A stretch of DNA of 64,000 bases from Ophiura sarsii (GCA_035610835.1 CM069454.1:744001-808000); one strand, 5' to 3'; positions 1 to 11,635 are shown, counted from the first letter of the stretch. Translations and numbers: made by a program. The notes: generated from the sequence alone by a model not told the origin.

Positions 1-225
1 GATACCCTAAAGTGCGATGCCCTCTAAATAGTACCCCTTTTCAGAAAGACGTCGACAACGTCGTGTGGTGAAATCTGGACCCTTTTCGCCGTTTTTTTGG
101 ATGCGGATGCGTACCCGTTTGGTATGTTCACTGACCTCCGGAGTTTTAGGACATGTAAATATCCCCAAGTCACATTTTGCACGATCAACACTATTGATGG
201 AGCTCTATTGATTTAAACTAATTAA

Positions 226-572
226 AGGTGTATGTTCCGATCACTTTTGTTTTGACTATGATTTTCTTTCACATCAAGATACTTTGATATCAGAAGAACC
301 CCATATTTTTCTCATTATGTCTGTAAAATCTTAGGAGCCAGAAATGGTCCATTTAGAAATTATAGGCTAAAAGTAAAATGTGGTAAATTGCTGCCAAAGG
401 TGGTTAACCACCCGTCAGTTTGTGTGTATATGCATCTTGTGACCATGTGCTTCTAAAGAACCATTGGAGTTATGCAACTCAAACTTTGGAATGCGACAAT
501 TTTAAGGATGACCTTTCATGTAAAATAGAAAACTTCAAGTCAAACATCGGGCCAGCAATTAGAACATCTACC
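226..572. mobile_element. TTAA-flanked MITE, copy 1
   Basis: The left end reads TTAA|AGGTGTATGTTCCGAT and the right end, reverse-complemented, reads GGTAGATGTTCTAAT next to TTAA at 573-576. The interior 452-572 is an inverted copy of 37832-37950, so this is the same family as the element at 37832-38174 in opposite orientation. It has no coding capacity. TTAA target sites are typical of piggyBac-type transposases, but the family assignment is inference. Confidence 0.7.
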
Positions 573-880
573 TTAACCGTCTTTGTTTAAACATAGGCCA
601 AGAAGGCCGTTGGGAAAATTGCTTGAAATACATGTACATCTCATAAAAATAAGCAATTGCTTTTACTAACAATTAGTAAAATCCAGTGTTTTAAGCAAAG
701 GTGCTACTAATTCTTATACGAGTAAGTAATTGCTAAACAAATTAAATTCATGAAAACTCAAGCGAACAAGCATTTAGTTGTGTTTTTAGAAGCACCTCCA
801 TATTTTGAAGCTTGTCCCTTTGCCAACACAGTCATCACTTTTGCTGCCATGTTTCTACCTATGAGATAACAACCTTAGGT
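573..880. other. AT-rich sequence, no feature seen
   Basis: No open reading frame, inverted repeat or RNA signature was recognised between the TTAA MITE and the Harbinger fragment. Confidence 0.4.
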
Positions 881-888
881 GTGCAAGG

Positions 889-1155
889 ACAGGTTTGACC
901 ATACTAAATTCAATCCTGCCACCTACAGAACATTATTTAGGTTTGACAAGGAACATTAATGGGCTTGGCGAAACATTTATAACGGTAAATAATGAAACTC
1001 ATGGTGGATGTTTGACACCATTGGTGCAAATGAAAACGACTTTGGCTTATTTAGCTGATCCGGGCTATCAAACTTCTGTAGGCCAGCAGATCATGGGCAT
1101 ATCTCAGGCCACAGTTTCTAGATACGTCACACATACTTTTAAAATACAACAATAA
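889..1155 (+). pseudogene. PIF/Harbinger (HARBI1-like) transposase fragment
   Basis: The 86-codon reading frame at 895-1155 contains PLVQMKTTLAYLADPGYQ followed by SVGQQIMGISQATVSRYV. This matches the N-terminal helix-turn-helix block of Harbinger/HARBI1 nucleases, where a 'LA(T)G..s..vg...GiSqstvSr.v' pattern precedes the catalytic domain. In an active element this domain binds DNA and the downstream DDE domain cuts it. Here the frame ends right after the HTH; no DDE region, MADF/Myb partner gene or terminal repeat is visible, and the next kilobase is AT-rich noise. It is a dead fragment. It could also be a piece of a domesticated HARBI1 gene exon, but no splice donor follows at a sensible place. 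Confidence 0.65.
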
Positions 1156-2195
1156 CAAAACAACATAATATATTGAAATGGTATTGATAAACCAATTGAA
1201 ATGTTACTTTTGAGAATAACGGGAGGAATGTGTCATACATTTTGACACACATATTCTGAATTATGATGTCATGGGCAACATTTGGTGTCAGGTGTGGGAA
1301 GTGTAGGAGTCAATTTCAATTATAATTTGACCAAAATGGCACTTGAAACTTTCTTCCACGCAACATATTATAGTGTCTGACATTTTACATAAAATGATAA
1401 TGTTGTCATATAGCTCATCAAGGATTGATAATGCCATTAACAAAGTTTCCTGCAAAGTTTGAAGTTACTGACACTTAAATTAAGATAATCAAAGCAAAAT
1501 AATAAAACAGTACATACACATATTTGCAAAAATAAAAAATAAACATCAAAACGCCGCCTTGGTGTCTTTCGCTAATCGGACGGCTATATCTCTCTTTGTT
1601 TTTCATCTGAAATTGTCATAGTATGCCGTGGTCAGTTTTTGAATTTTTAGTTGACCTTATGGAGCAAAATGATAAAACCGTATATACATATTTACATTAT
1701 ATTAAAACTGTTACTAGTACTTATTTACAAAACTAAACGTCAAGACGCATTGGCGGCTGCCTTGGCGGCTGTCTCTCTTCAGCAGTTTAACGACCTTAAA
1801 TTTCTTCCTAGCCAGAATGACATCTCTATCCCTCATACAAAATTGCATTATTAGAGTTATATTGAAATGGTTTATTTTATTTCAAACAAAATACAATATA
1901 GATTATTAATGAAAAACAGCTCATATTTTTAAATACATGTAGTATATGAAGAGCTTTGTTGCAAAAGGGCCACCAGACCACTCCAACATGTTACTCATTT
2001 TCATTATTGCATTTGCATTGACAAGTCGATGGAATTAATCAAATGATTGTATGGCTGTGTTTATTAATGTTTCTATATGACTTGGGATAGTGCATCCATG
2101 CATGCCGATTGAGGCACCAACAATACAAGCCACATAATGAATAGCCATCCATTCAATAATGCAAAATGAGTAACAGGTAGAAGTGGATGTAGGCC
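1156..2195. other. AT-rich sequence with a weak direct duplication
   Basis: No gene is seen. Two stretches, about 1500-1590 and 1665-1790, share diverged text (an 'aaaac.gta.ata' run followed by a 'cgccttgg' to 'ggcggctgcc' GC-rich patch), suggesting an old tandem duplication. Confidence 0.35.
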
Positions 2196-2203
2196 CTTAT
2201 GCA
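2196..2203 (+). repeat. hAT target-site duplication (left)
   Basis: The 8 bp CTTATGCA is repeated exactly at 2662-2669, on the other side of the element. Confidence 0.9.
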
Positions 2204-2397
2204 CAGGGGCGGACTGGGACCTGAAAGCGGCCGTGGCAAAATAATTAAAGCGGCCCAGGCGCGTACCGCGGCATGTGAGCCAGGGGACAGAAGTATGTCG
2301 TCCCGGTAGTAAATTTTCGTAAAAGGTTGCCCCAAATTTTTCCCAGTCAGTCACCTCGTGAATTTCACGTATGTGGGGGGGGTAGGGACAAAAAAAA

Positions 2398-2545
2398 TCG
2401 CACGGTCACAAAATTTCGCACGGTCATAAAATTTCGCACAGTAAAAAACTTCGCACGGTCACAACATTTCGCACGGTCATAAAATTTCGCACGGTCACAA
2501 AATATCGCACAGTCACAAAAATTTGCACGGTCACAAAATTTCGCG
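2398..2545 (+). repeat. ~18-bp minisatellite inside the hAT MITE
   Basis: About eight degenerate copies of 'cgcacggtcacaaaattt' lie head to tail, varying between 'cacaaaa' and 'cataaaa'. The array makes a spurious minus-strand frame rich in CDRAKF repeats. Confidence 0.85.
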
Positions 2546-2606
2546 TAACCGGCCCTGAGAGGACAAACCGGCCCTGAGAGGCTCAACCGGCCCTGAGAGG
2601 CCCAGA
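2545..2606 (+). repeat. 21-bp tandem triplet
   Basis: Three nearly identical copies of 'aaccggccctgagagg' plus a variable spacer, directly after the 18-bp array within the same MITE. Confidence 0.85.
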
Positions 2607-3018
2607 AACAAGCGGCCCATGTGGCGATCGCCAAAACGCCACAGTGGCCAGTCCGCCCCTGCTTATGCAACACAGCTCTTTACTCCTACACAATTTAACT
2701 GTTCAAAATTTGCTAAGTCTCTCAAAACAAAATTTGAAACCTCATGAATATATGCGACACGTCAGAGACTATAATTATGGGACAAGTATCTCGAAGGCAA
2801 AAGTCCCCCGTCTACTATGCGCAAATTCACGGGTGAAGGTTTTATAGGGGGCGCACTATCATGGTCGTAGCAAACCAGACGACCTAAGACATGGTGGATT
2901 TTATTGGCTCAAAACATGATTTGTGGCACAGAAATAGTACATCAATGGTAAAAAAAAGCTGATTGTGATTTAGAGTAGAACTGATTTGCTTTGATGATAG
3001 CAGAATTTAGTTCTTATA

Positions 3019-4343
3019 CGAGGGGCAGTCAATAAATAATGAAAGTGATCATGGTATGGGATGCATGAGTGATTCTATTGAGGGGATAATACACTTTTGG
3101 ATTGTTAGATACCTTTAGTTATGTAACGTCATTAACATAAACACAATAGGTTTCAGACACTGACTGAAATCTGTCAATTATTTGGCTGGATATGTAATAT
3201 GTTGAATATGGGTTCATTGATACATTTGCGTATATCTCGGCAATGCAAGCATGAAAAAGATAACACTTGACACATAGTAAGAATACACACTTATCTCTGT
3301 TTGACACTCTTTTTAGATCTGAATGCCTTAAATACGAACAAGAAGGGACCATCTCAAATACGCTTTTATTTAGCAAAGAACAAAGGATAAAGAACAATGG
3401 AGGGATTATAATTTAATACATTGTTGTGGGATGTAAAGCAATAATAGTGGGGATTTCAAAAGGAGCTGTTCATAAAATGTCCTCAAACCATTGAAATTAT
3501 ATGACGATTACTTACACAATACATATCTAGAACAGTAATAAGAGAGGTTGTGGCAGCCATCTTTAATTGATACATTCATGTATATCTTCATTTTGACTAT
3601 CACAATATATTTACACATTGATTTAAGCATTTTTCATTATTTCTGAAAAAATTTTGAAGGCGCAGTAAGCTTTTATCTGGTAAATTTCATGATTTTAGCC
3701 ATTTTGGGCCTGTTTCAAAATTATCTGCCGTCTGCGCATGCGCATTTTTTCTGCAGGTTTCATGCGAATAAGTTCAGATAATTAGTTAACTATCATATGG
3801 AATCTTCCAAACTGGTTAATTGCTTAAATTTTTCCTAAATTGTTTGATTTTCCGCAATATTAGTGATTCACTGACTGGGCATTTTAAATGAAAATTAGCT
3901 ATTTGAAATACTGATATTTGTATACCTTTTATTCAATTGCTTCTCCTTACTTTTTCCTCTTATACTACACAGTTCTCCTTACTTTTTCCTCTTATACTAC
4001 ACAGTCCAAATTACACAGGGATTAAAGTTATTGTCTTTTGTATCATATTTATGCGGAAAACAAATCGGGATTTACCTGCTTCTGATGTCATGTTATGCAA
4101 TCTTCTTACCACGTGTTTCATAAAAACAATTCAAATTTCCCGCCAAATAACTGATTTAGCAGTGTCCCAAGTGTACTTACTTTGAGACAATGCTATGACG
4201 TCATAGTTCACACTTAAAAATCCAAAACTGTATTGTTTGAAAGACAAAGGTTCATACTTTGTATTGATCTCATTATCCCCTCAATAGAATCACTCATGCA
4301 TCCCATACCATGATCACTTTCATTATTTATTGACTGCCCCTCG
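3019..4343. mobile_element. Tc1/mariner-type non-autonomous element with 72-bp perfect inverted repeats
   Basis: The ends at 3019-3090 and 4272-4343 are inverted repeats that match at all 72 positions, starting CGAGGGGCAGTCAATAAA. They are bounded by the dinucleotide TA (3017-3018 and 4344-4345), the usual Tc1/mariner target duplication. The 1325-bp interior has no transposase frame. Arm identity suggests recent activity. A 32-bp unit starting 'ttctccttactttttcc' is duplicated in tandem at 3941-4004. Confidence 0.9.
3941..4004 (+). repeat. 32-bp perfect tandem duplication
   Basis: Two adjacent identical 32-bp units (3941-3972 and 3973-4004) lie inside the TA-flanked element. Confidence 0.9.
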
Positions 4344-4559
4344 TATGACCCGAAACATTCAGAATTGGTTATTTGAAATTAATTTTTACGTGGAACAAAA
4401 TACAAATTTTAAGCACTTCTGCGTAATAATTAGTCACCCAAGCGTATAATGCGTTTCAAGTTCAATCACCATAACGATTCGAGTTATGCAACAAACGCAT
4501 GGCGTATGTGCACAACGCAGTGACGTAACGTGTGAGTGATTCGGCTGCACAATTTTCAA

Positions 4560-4915
4560 TCAGATTAATTGATTATAGGTTAATAAATGCCTTGATTTTG
4601 TTGTTTACAGATAATTAGACAAATCAATGCACACGCGCTGATGTTGATGTATGAATATTGGAACAACTCTGCAGGGGACAGTGCTATTGTGAGCAAACCA
4701 ACATTTGTGCAAGTGCATTGATTTTTCGAATTTTTTGAGAAACAAAAAACATACGCATGATTCACAATTCACAATTTGAGCATAAGTATGATCTATGTAC
4801 TAATGAATAAAACATGTTAACAAGTTTGCTATCACCCGCAGTGAAAATAGGCAAACCTGTGATTCATGAGCAACGAATCAAAACCAAGCGTGTGGTGCCA
4901 ACTGCCAAGCGCATT
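4560..4915 (+). repeat. Dispersed repeat, inverted copy at 18785-19035
   Basis: Blocks such as 'agacaaatcaatgcacacg', 'ctgatgttgatgt', 'gagaaacaaaa' and 'gagcaacgaatcaaaac' occur in the same order in the reverse complement of 18785-19035. The copies are diverged and no coding frame is shared. Confidence 0.7.
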
Positions 4916-6330
4916 GAAAGGGGCACACACGGAGTTAATTAGACACTTTACCTTAGACCCTTTCAATGCACTCCACATATTTTAATTTCTTGCTTTCTGA
5001 TTGGTTCAACACTACTAAGAGTGTATGAATATATATATATAGGGTTAAATTGCCGCAAATGTAACTTTTTAAATTAATAATTAATGGTACAAGTAACATC
5101 TGTATCATTAAATGACGGTTTTGAATCAGAATGATGACTTTGCACTGTTGTTTTGTCGGTAAGTGTAGAATCAAATGTTTTACTTTGCTACGCCCCTCGT
5201 GCAATTTCTCGGTTCCAAAGTGAAAATGTTGTTTCTTCACAGTTACCTAATACGCAGTCATTATCCTTTAATCAGAGACTTTTAAATTATGTGTACGGCT
5301 ATAAGCCAGTATTTTCTGTTGAAGCTATTTGTGTCTCAGATTAAAATGGATCATACGGAAGCATCACAAAAGGCCTGTAGCATCTAGCGCTGCCATAAAA
5401 TAACTCCTCAAGAGTATTATCTAACCTGACACCACGTCTCTTATTCCGAATGTATATAGTTGAGTGAAACAATTGCATAAAATACTTTTTAAATATTGTT
5501 ATGTAAATTGCACCAGTGATTTCATGCAATAATTTTTAATTGTTAAAAATGTATGACGGATTTGAATTTCCACCGACCTGTCTTTTCTAAAGATCGTTCA
5601 ATATTTAATTTTCTTAAGATAGTTTAAAACTTGTCCGACGTCGAACCCGTTAAACTTTGAACTTATATTATGAATACCCGTCCTAAAAGCCTATCTCACA
5701 AACAGTTTAATATATCATACTACACTATTAGTATACTATGAGAGACAATTTGTTGCCGTAACAGACTACTACCTGTAGTATTGAATATATGCAAGTCATA
5801 TAAAGGTGCGAGCGAGACAGACAGCACACGTTTCCTACACAATTTCAAAAGAGACGATTATCTCTGTTTTTTACCGTCTCTGATTAAATATGTCTGCTGT
5901 CTGCAACCCCTCTAAATTATGATGCTTCCGTAGCCTATGCTCAGATTCACTTTATATGTTGAGCGGACCCGGTAAATGATATTTCAGTGGCATGGAGTGA
6001 ATGAAAATTCTGACCACTAGCAGAATGCTGTATTCCCCGGTGTCCAAAGGCCCTGAAAGGTAAAAGAGAGTTAAATAGTTGTAATTATTTTATGATGAAG
6101 GTTGTGTTGAATGAGGTGAATGTTATGAACTTCAGAGATTCAAGAGAACAGCAAAAGTTGAACTGTAAACAGACACCCTGTTTAAATAATGAACAGTATG
6201 CAAAAACTTAATACATTGATGGTGCAATAACCCAAACCTTCCTAACACTCACTACGACTAAAAACAATGTCCATGCACATGCTGCAGCATTGATGGATGA
6301 CGTCATCGTCCGAGCTGATATGTGTGGGTA
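4916..6330. other. AT-rich intergenic sequence with one dispersed repeat
   Basis: No gene is recognised. The small frames near 4953-5529 show no known motif. A 68-bp segment at 5628-5695 has a close copy at 30688-30755. Confidence 0.4.
5628..5695 (+). repeat. Dispersed 68-bp repeat, copy at 30688-30755
   Basis: Both copies share 'cgaacccgttaaactttgaa'-type text followed by 'cttatattatgaatacccg' and 'taaaagcc', with only a few differences. It is probably a fragment of a larger mobile element. Confidence 0.8.
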
Positions 6331-6475
6331 CGAAATCATTACCTGGGCAAGCATTGGCCGCTTTAGCTCAGTGATCGGAGGGTCCGGGGTGGAATCCCGG
6401 GTTTTTTGCGGTGAATTTACCCCCCCCCCCACCCCGTTGAGTAAAGAAATCATACTTTGTCATCACTGTTGAGGG
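6330..6475 (+). repeat. tRNA-derived SINE-like repeat (copy A)
   Basis: An A-box-like 'tttagctcagtgatcgg' is followed closely by a B-box-like 'ggggtggaatcccgg', a C-tract and 'catactttgtc'. The order 'gaaatc.tt...ttagctcagtg....ggtccgggg...catactttgtc' recurs on the minus strand at 12590-12725, which supports one SINE family. The short A-to-B spacing means this is not a functional tRNA. Confidence 0.6.
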
Positions 6476-6843
6476 CAATGCCTACTGGGTGGGGTGTGTA
6501 GGGATTTAGTTGCGTTTGATGTGTTAATTGTTTGTGGTAAGAACTGAGATTGTTTTTGGCCATAATGAATCATAGTGCCTGGGAAGGTTACGGTTACATT
6601 CCAAAATATCTATACTATGTACAGACCCATCCATTGTTGCACATGGTTCGTACGGCAACCAAAACAAAATATCCATCTTTTATTGTCTTTCTAATGCATT
6701 TTAAATTTTAAATAATAAAAGGAAAATTGATAATAATTTTTTAATAAAACATTGACCACCCTTTTTGAAAAATCGATGCAATCTGTGTGCCAGATGACGT
6801 CATAGCCATCCATCGGGCTGACAAGGGATGTCAGTAATTTTGG

Positions 6844-7376
6844 GGTCCAATTAAAATGACTGAATAAAGTAAATACCATATCTGACCACACCACTGCATT
6901 AGAATGGTCGAAGATTGTCACAGAAAAGTACATCTAAATTTGGTTTAAGCCTGGTCCAATTAAAATGACTGAATAAAGTAAATACCATATCTGACCAGTG
7001 GCGTACCCAGCTTTTGGAAACTGGGGGGGCCCGACTATATTTGTACCGACGAGATGCATGATGTACAGACAATTTTTTTACAGACTCCAAAAAAAATTCG
7101 TAAAACATGCACAATTTTTTTCCTGTGAGCAGGTGAAATCTTGATAAGTGGGGGTGGGGGGAGGGTAGCGATGAAGTTGTCAACATAACCGGCCCCCCAA
7201 AAAAATCGCATGGTCAAAATCGCAAATCTACCGACGGAGGGTCGTTTTTACCAACGGTGTTATTTCAGGGGCCCCCTGGACCCCCCTGGGTACGCCACTG
7301 TATCTGACCACACCCACTGCATTAGAATGGTCGAAGATGGTCATAAAAAAGTACATCTAAATTTGGTTTAAGCCTG
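6844..7376 (+). repeat. 109-bp tandem duplication, second unit interrupted by a hAT MITE
   Basis: Unit 1 is 6844-6952, starting 'ggtccaattaaaatgactga'. Unit 2 begins at 6953, is interrupted at 6996-7300, and resumes at 7301 to about 7376. Outside the insertion the two units differ at only a few positions. Confidence 0.88.
6996..7300. mobile_element. hAT-type MITE (CAGTGGCGTACCCAG family)
   Basis: The inverted ends are CAGTGGCGTACCCAG (6996-7010) and CTGGGTACGCCACTG (7286-7300). The 8-bp duplication TATCTGAC lies at 6988-6995 and 7301-7308. The uninterrupted tandem unit has TATCTGAC only once, at 6879-6886, which confirms the insertion. The 305-bp body is rich in G and C tracts and has no transposase. 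Confidence 0.95.
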
Positions 7377-8215
7377 GTAAAACTGCATCCACTCTAGTGG
7401 ATGGAATAACATTATAGCGACACATATTTACCAAAATCCTCTCTACAGAGGCTTACGCACCATCAATTTGACCGCGCCTTTACTGTGGATGACGATGTTA
7501 TTGTTCTAAGTGCTGCAAAAGTCCATTATTTTCTTAGCCATAGTCTTCACAATTACCCACGTCTTCTCCTGGCGCCAGAGACCTGCTCAACGAACTCTCC
7601 GAGGTAGAGATTATCCTGAAAGACAGAAAGGAAGAAGATGAGATGAGATATATTTGGATGTACATCTTCCTACATGTGTACATGCAATCCAAGAGTGTAT
7701 TTATGAACACAATGATTGAATCTTCACCAGGCTGTACAGATTGACTTGTTATTGAGGCCAATTTAATGACAAAGTGGAGACTTTCAACTATTATGAAACC
7801 AAAATCCAATAGCTGCTGATTTGTATCTATACCACATGTAAGAAAAGAAAACTGTTTCGCGAAGTCTGTGAGGGCAAGAGAGGTCGTAGAGCGCAGCTGA
7901 GGAAAAATAAGTCTTTATCAGTTGGACACAATACCCAAATACTTTTTTCTTCTATGTCCCTGTTCCATCAGGCATGCAAAGGCAACTGAACACGGTAGGT
8001 CCAAAATCTAAATAAGAATGACATGATCAGGCAGAGAAGTATACTAATTAAAGACACCTTGCAGCATGGGGGTTATTTGCGAAACATTCCGATTCAACCT
8101 TCTCTTCTGCTTCCTCTTCCTTCTACTTCGTAGCTTGAGAAACTGCTTACGATATTCATACATATCATAATGGTTCAAAGTCAGATTGAAGTGCTCGCAA
8201 AATACTAATAACATA
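7377..8215. other. Unassigned sequence
   Basis: No gene or repeat is recognised. The minus-strand frame at 7534-7809 has no recognisable motif. A basic minus-strand stretch near 8100-8150 is not matched to any family. Confidence 0.35.
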
Positions 8216-8578
8216 TCGTCAGGCTGCTTCGATAATTGCCTAACTCATTTTTTCTAGTTTTGAGAAAACAGCAAAAATAGGAAAAGTGACTTAGGCAGTT
8301 AATCGAAGCAGGCTGACGATAGGTTGGGGAAATGTGGCTTGTTATAGGCCTAATACGAGTTAATATGACCAATTTGAAACATTTTACATAATTATTACAA
8401 TCTGCCTCACTCACAATGCTGACTTAGGCAGAATTGCAATTGTGCATTTATCAACACTTATGATTTGTCAATGACTTTAGATATTATTACAGCATGTGCA
8501 TAATGTAATGAAGTCATGATTTATGCAAAAAAGTCAATTTCGCTGACAAGTGAGGCAATTATTGAAGCAGGCTGACGA
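8216..8578. mobile_element. TA-flanked MITE with a third, internal terminus
   Basis: The outer ends are TCGTCAGGCTGCTTCGATAA and, reverse-complemented, TCGTCAGCCTGCTTCAATAA, flanked by TA and wider 'acata...tatgt' symmetry. The same terminal text occurs again inside at about 8296-8321. The element is therefore either two nested copies or a 106-bp solo element extended by a second end. No coding frame is present. Confidence 0.75.
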
Positions 8579-8582
8579 TATG

Positions 8583-9460
8583 TACACGACCTGCTCCAAC
8601 ACGGGTAACTAACTGAGCTGCAGAATTATGCACTCTTTGAAGTCTGTCAAGATCTGCGCTAGGAGTCCAACTAACAAGCCATTACATTTATCTAGACGTG
8701 ATGTAACAAATGAATGAACAAGCTTCTCTGGTGGAAGCCCGATCTAGATGTTTTCTGAACTTGCCAATGTTGTATAGAGCAAACGAAGCACTCTTGCAGA
8801 CATTGCTGATGTTGGGATAGAGTCATTTTTTCATCAATACGCCCAAGTTGCGTGCAGAGGAAGAGGTGGAAACGTTCGCATCACCAACGTTAACAATTAA
8901 CATTGATCGATTCATTAATAAACCGAGAGGTGAGATGGAGGCGTTCTGTTTTGCTGTCATTGAGCATAAGTTTATTTGTGACCATCCAGCTTTTGATATC
9001 GCTAATGCAACGTTCAATGCGGTCAATGCTGGAATTGGACTCGTGTGACCTTTAATGTTACGTAGACTTGAGAGTCATCAGCATATACCACAGATTCAAG
9101 ATCGTGAGCTTCAATGATGTCTTCAATCGGCGAGGAATTAAGGGAAAACCCCATTGGCCCGATGACTGAGCCTTGAGGTACACCATATGGAACAGTTCGT
9201 TGCTGAGAACGCACTCCGTTTATGACGATACATTGTCGACGCCCGGTAAAGTAGAATAACAGCCAACGATAAGCAATGCCAGTGATACTGTAACGTTCCT
9301 TGAAACGAGTGAGAAGTACATCATGATCAAGCGTATCGAACGCCGCAGATAAGTCTAAGAGGACGAGGACAACACATTTGTGGGAATCAATTGCCTGTAA
9401 AATGTCGTTTGTAACACGGACTAGGGCAGTTTTCACATTATGGTTACGATACGCATTTTT
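8583..9460 (-). pseudogene. CR1/L2-like LINE reverse transcriptase fragment
   Basis: Read on the minus strand, the frame at 9436-9023 contains VVLVLLDLSAAFDTLDHDVL (RT palm motif), YGVPQGSVIGP and the catalytic YADDSQVYV. Translation continues in other frames through 'NVGDANVSTSSSARNLGVLM' at 8823-9026 and further thumb-like text ('FALYNIGKFRKHLD') down to about 8600. These are hallmarks of CR1/L2-type non-LTR retrotransposon polymerases, which copy their RNA at a nicked target. At least two frameshifts and stops break it. It is cut at 8583 beside the TA-flanked MITE, and upstream it ends in the sequence 'ttttgcattttgcgcaac' repeated twice (about 9452-9510). No endonuclease domain is present. 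Confidence 0.88.
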
Positions 9461-10355
9461 GTATTTTGCGCAACGGATCCTTTCCGCAATTTTGCATTTT
9501 GCGCAACAGATTTGGAAATTTTAGACCACCTTAAGATTCTGTTTCATTTCATTTCATTGTGCAAAATACAGTAAGCCTAATAATAATACATAGCGGTGAA
9601 ATCATCCAAAATGTAAAGTGCTCAACCGGTAAGGATTTTCGTACAATATAAAATTTAGACTTGATCCTGCTACATGGTTTTACAGATCTGTTTCATAAGG
9701 ACCGATAGATCCTCACTCATCAGAAACTCAATACAGAATGATGGGACAGTTATCATCCACACACATATATTTTGTGAATATCTGTAATATTGTGCCAATT
9801 CAGCCGATAGGCTGCGATGATAATAAATTATGCAATGAATAATGATAATAATAGAAAATGCATAGGTTGTGATACCTATATGCAGTTAGAGCACATTACA
9901 ATCATTGTAGTTTATCACTAAGATGAATCCCTGAACTCATGTTGATATAATGCATCAGTCACTGGATGCTATGATGTTACTGCACAGTGGTAGACCTACA
10001 TGTATATAAGATAAGTGGCTTTGTCCTTGATAGGGCAGTAATAATATACAACGTGATCAAGCTAAATAAGTCATATGTCGGCAGTTTAAAAGCAGATGAA
10101 AAATGCTACAGTATGGTTCAACCCAAATTAAAATTGAACCTCTAGTTTTTAAATTACAGGCAATTTACCAACTGAAGAAAAAAACCACATAAGAATTTGT
10201 CTCTTCTTAGAAGTTGATGTTGGATTATGGTGTATTCTGAAACCAGCTAACAATATGTTTGTGTATTGACACTGTGGCTCTGGGTAAGCATGTTGAGAAT
10301 AGTGCACCATTGCCCAATCAAAAATTGATGCATTTTATTTTATTATTGGTCTCAC
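9461..10355. other. AT-rich sequence, no gene seen
   Basis: If the eEF2 relic continued toward its C terminus its last exons would lie here or further down, but no matching block was recognised. Confidence 0.4.
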
Positions 10356-10542
10356 CTGAATTTCTACAAGAAACACTGGTTCCATGCTACAGGGTTGGGC
10401 TGTGAGCATGCTGGCGAATACAGCACGGCGTGCAGCAAGTATGATTTGACCTCCCTTGCATTGCATTGAATCTCTGTGAATTTTCATGTTTTGAATGTTG
10501 AATCGTATCCCCGGCGCACATGCTTTCCTCACACAAGACGCT
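10356..10542 (-). pseudogene. EEF2: eEF2-like exon, domain IV/V block
   Basis: The minus-strand translation contains GIRFNIQNM, GGQIILAARRAVFASMLTAQ and MEPVFLVEIQ. This is the eEF2 'RGIRF.v.dv..H.DaiHRGGGQIIPtaRR..yA..LTAqPrl.EP.ylVEIQ' segment. The acceptor 'ttcaatttag' precedes and the donor CAG|GTGAGA follows at 10355. There is about 4 nt of extra sequence between the LCEES.M and GIRFN blocks, shifting frame. The HRGGGQ motif is reduced to CKGGQ, and P and R are lost in QIILAARR and AQPCS. Confidence 0.88.
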
Positions 10543-10599
10543 CTAAATTGAAAAAATCTATATGCATGGTTGGAAATAAAATATATGGTTGAATTGTTA

Positions 10600-11635
10600 C
10601 AATTTTATACCACACATAAACTTAAAGAGGGTTTTGTATTTGTTGTATGGAAACAATGAGAACAACACCCACCTAGCTAATAATTATTGACAGGGTTTAT
10701 GGATAAAACAGTAAAAATGCATATTGCTTGGAAGAGCTTGGATTGACCCAAATTTAGAGTAGGCCTATTTATGAACATAAAATGGGTAGGTTTGGTTAGC
10801 AAGAAATAATTTTAACTAAAAAACTATATAAAAATACCAAAGGAAAAAGATGTGTATATGGAGGAGTTATAGTGCTGACAAAAGCAACACCACATTGTTG
10901 AATAGATACATCAGGATCAGTAATAAACATAAGGTATGAAGGTTTGTACACAACATGTTGCACTTGTTAAGCTCCTATAGTTTGTTCAGCTTCAAATGAA
11001 TACAGAAGGCAACAAGCACACTGCATCATATGTGTGTCCTGCGCGGGTGGCCAAAAATTGTGAGTGTGTGACCATAAATATTGTCGCATTGGTTGCAACT
11101 CTGCAAACTCCGAATTTGAAACACGCCGCCATTGTTGCAGAAAGCGAAAGAATGTTGTGTTGAAGGTTTGTTAGAAATATATACGTGAAAGTATTACTAA
11201 ACCTATTTGTTCCCGTACTAACTATGTTGAAATTAATACTCATGCTGTTGAGCATTATTTTGGGAACAAATATTAACCGTAACTAGATTTTTCATATTTT
11301 CTCACACTGCGTTTTTAGTATAAAAATGAAATTACTTGCATGTGCAATGAATTTTCATTTAGTCCTTTCAACAGTCCCCGCGGGTGCCAAGTTCATGTTA
11401 TAAACATCATGTTACACAGGATTGCGCATTGGGGACGGTGTTATAAAGATTGAAGATGTCATGCGAAATCATGGATAAAACGGTCCGTTTGGCCATTCAA
11501 ATTGCTAAAAAGTTGTTTTAAAAAAATAATAAAAAATAATACGGTTGGCACCATGGTACACGGTCGGTCGCACGTGGACAAACAAACAAACAAAATTTGT
11601 TAGCCTAACCAATTAAAGATTCCTTTAAAATATTC
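10600..11635. other. Intron-like AT-rich sequence
   Basis: No gene is recognised. The eEF2 segment expected between the neighbouring exon blocks was not found here. The small frame at 10992-11255 (-) matches nothing known. Confidence 0.4.

Larger units (their letters stand above)
2204..2661. mobile_element. hAT-type MITE carrying internal minisatellites
   Basis: The ends are perfect inverted repeats, CAGGGGCGGACTGG on the left and CCAGTCCGCCCCTG on the right, flanked by the exact 8-bp duplication CTTATGCA. The 8-bp duplication and the CAGGGG start are hallmarks of hAT transposons. The 458-bp interior has no transposase. It holds an ~18-bp array based on 'cacggtcacaaaatttcg' and a 21-bp triplet based on 'ccggccctgagag'. 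It must have been mobilised by a hAT transposase supplied elsewhere. Confidence 0.93.

Noticed and set aside
2365..2673. Cys/Arg-rich minus-strand frame with CDRAKF repeats
   Set aside because: Produced by the 18-bp array inside the hAT MITE, not a peptide gene.
7534..7809. Possible last exon of the eEF2 relic (..LAPGEDVGN..)
   Set aside because: The resemblance to the eEF2 C terminus is a few residues only, without the RKRKGL motif.
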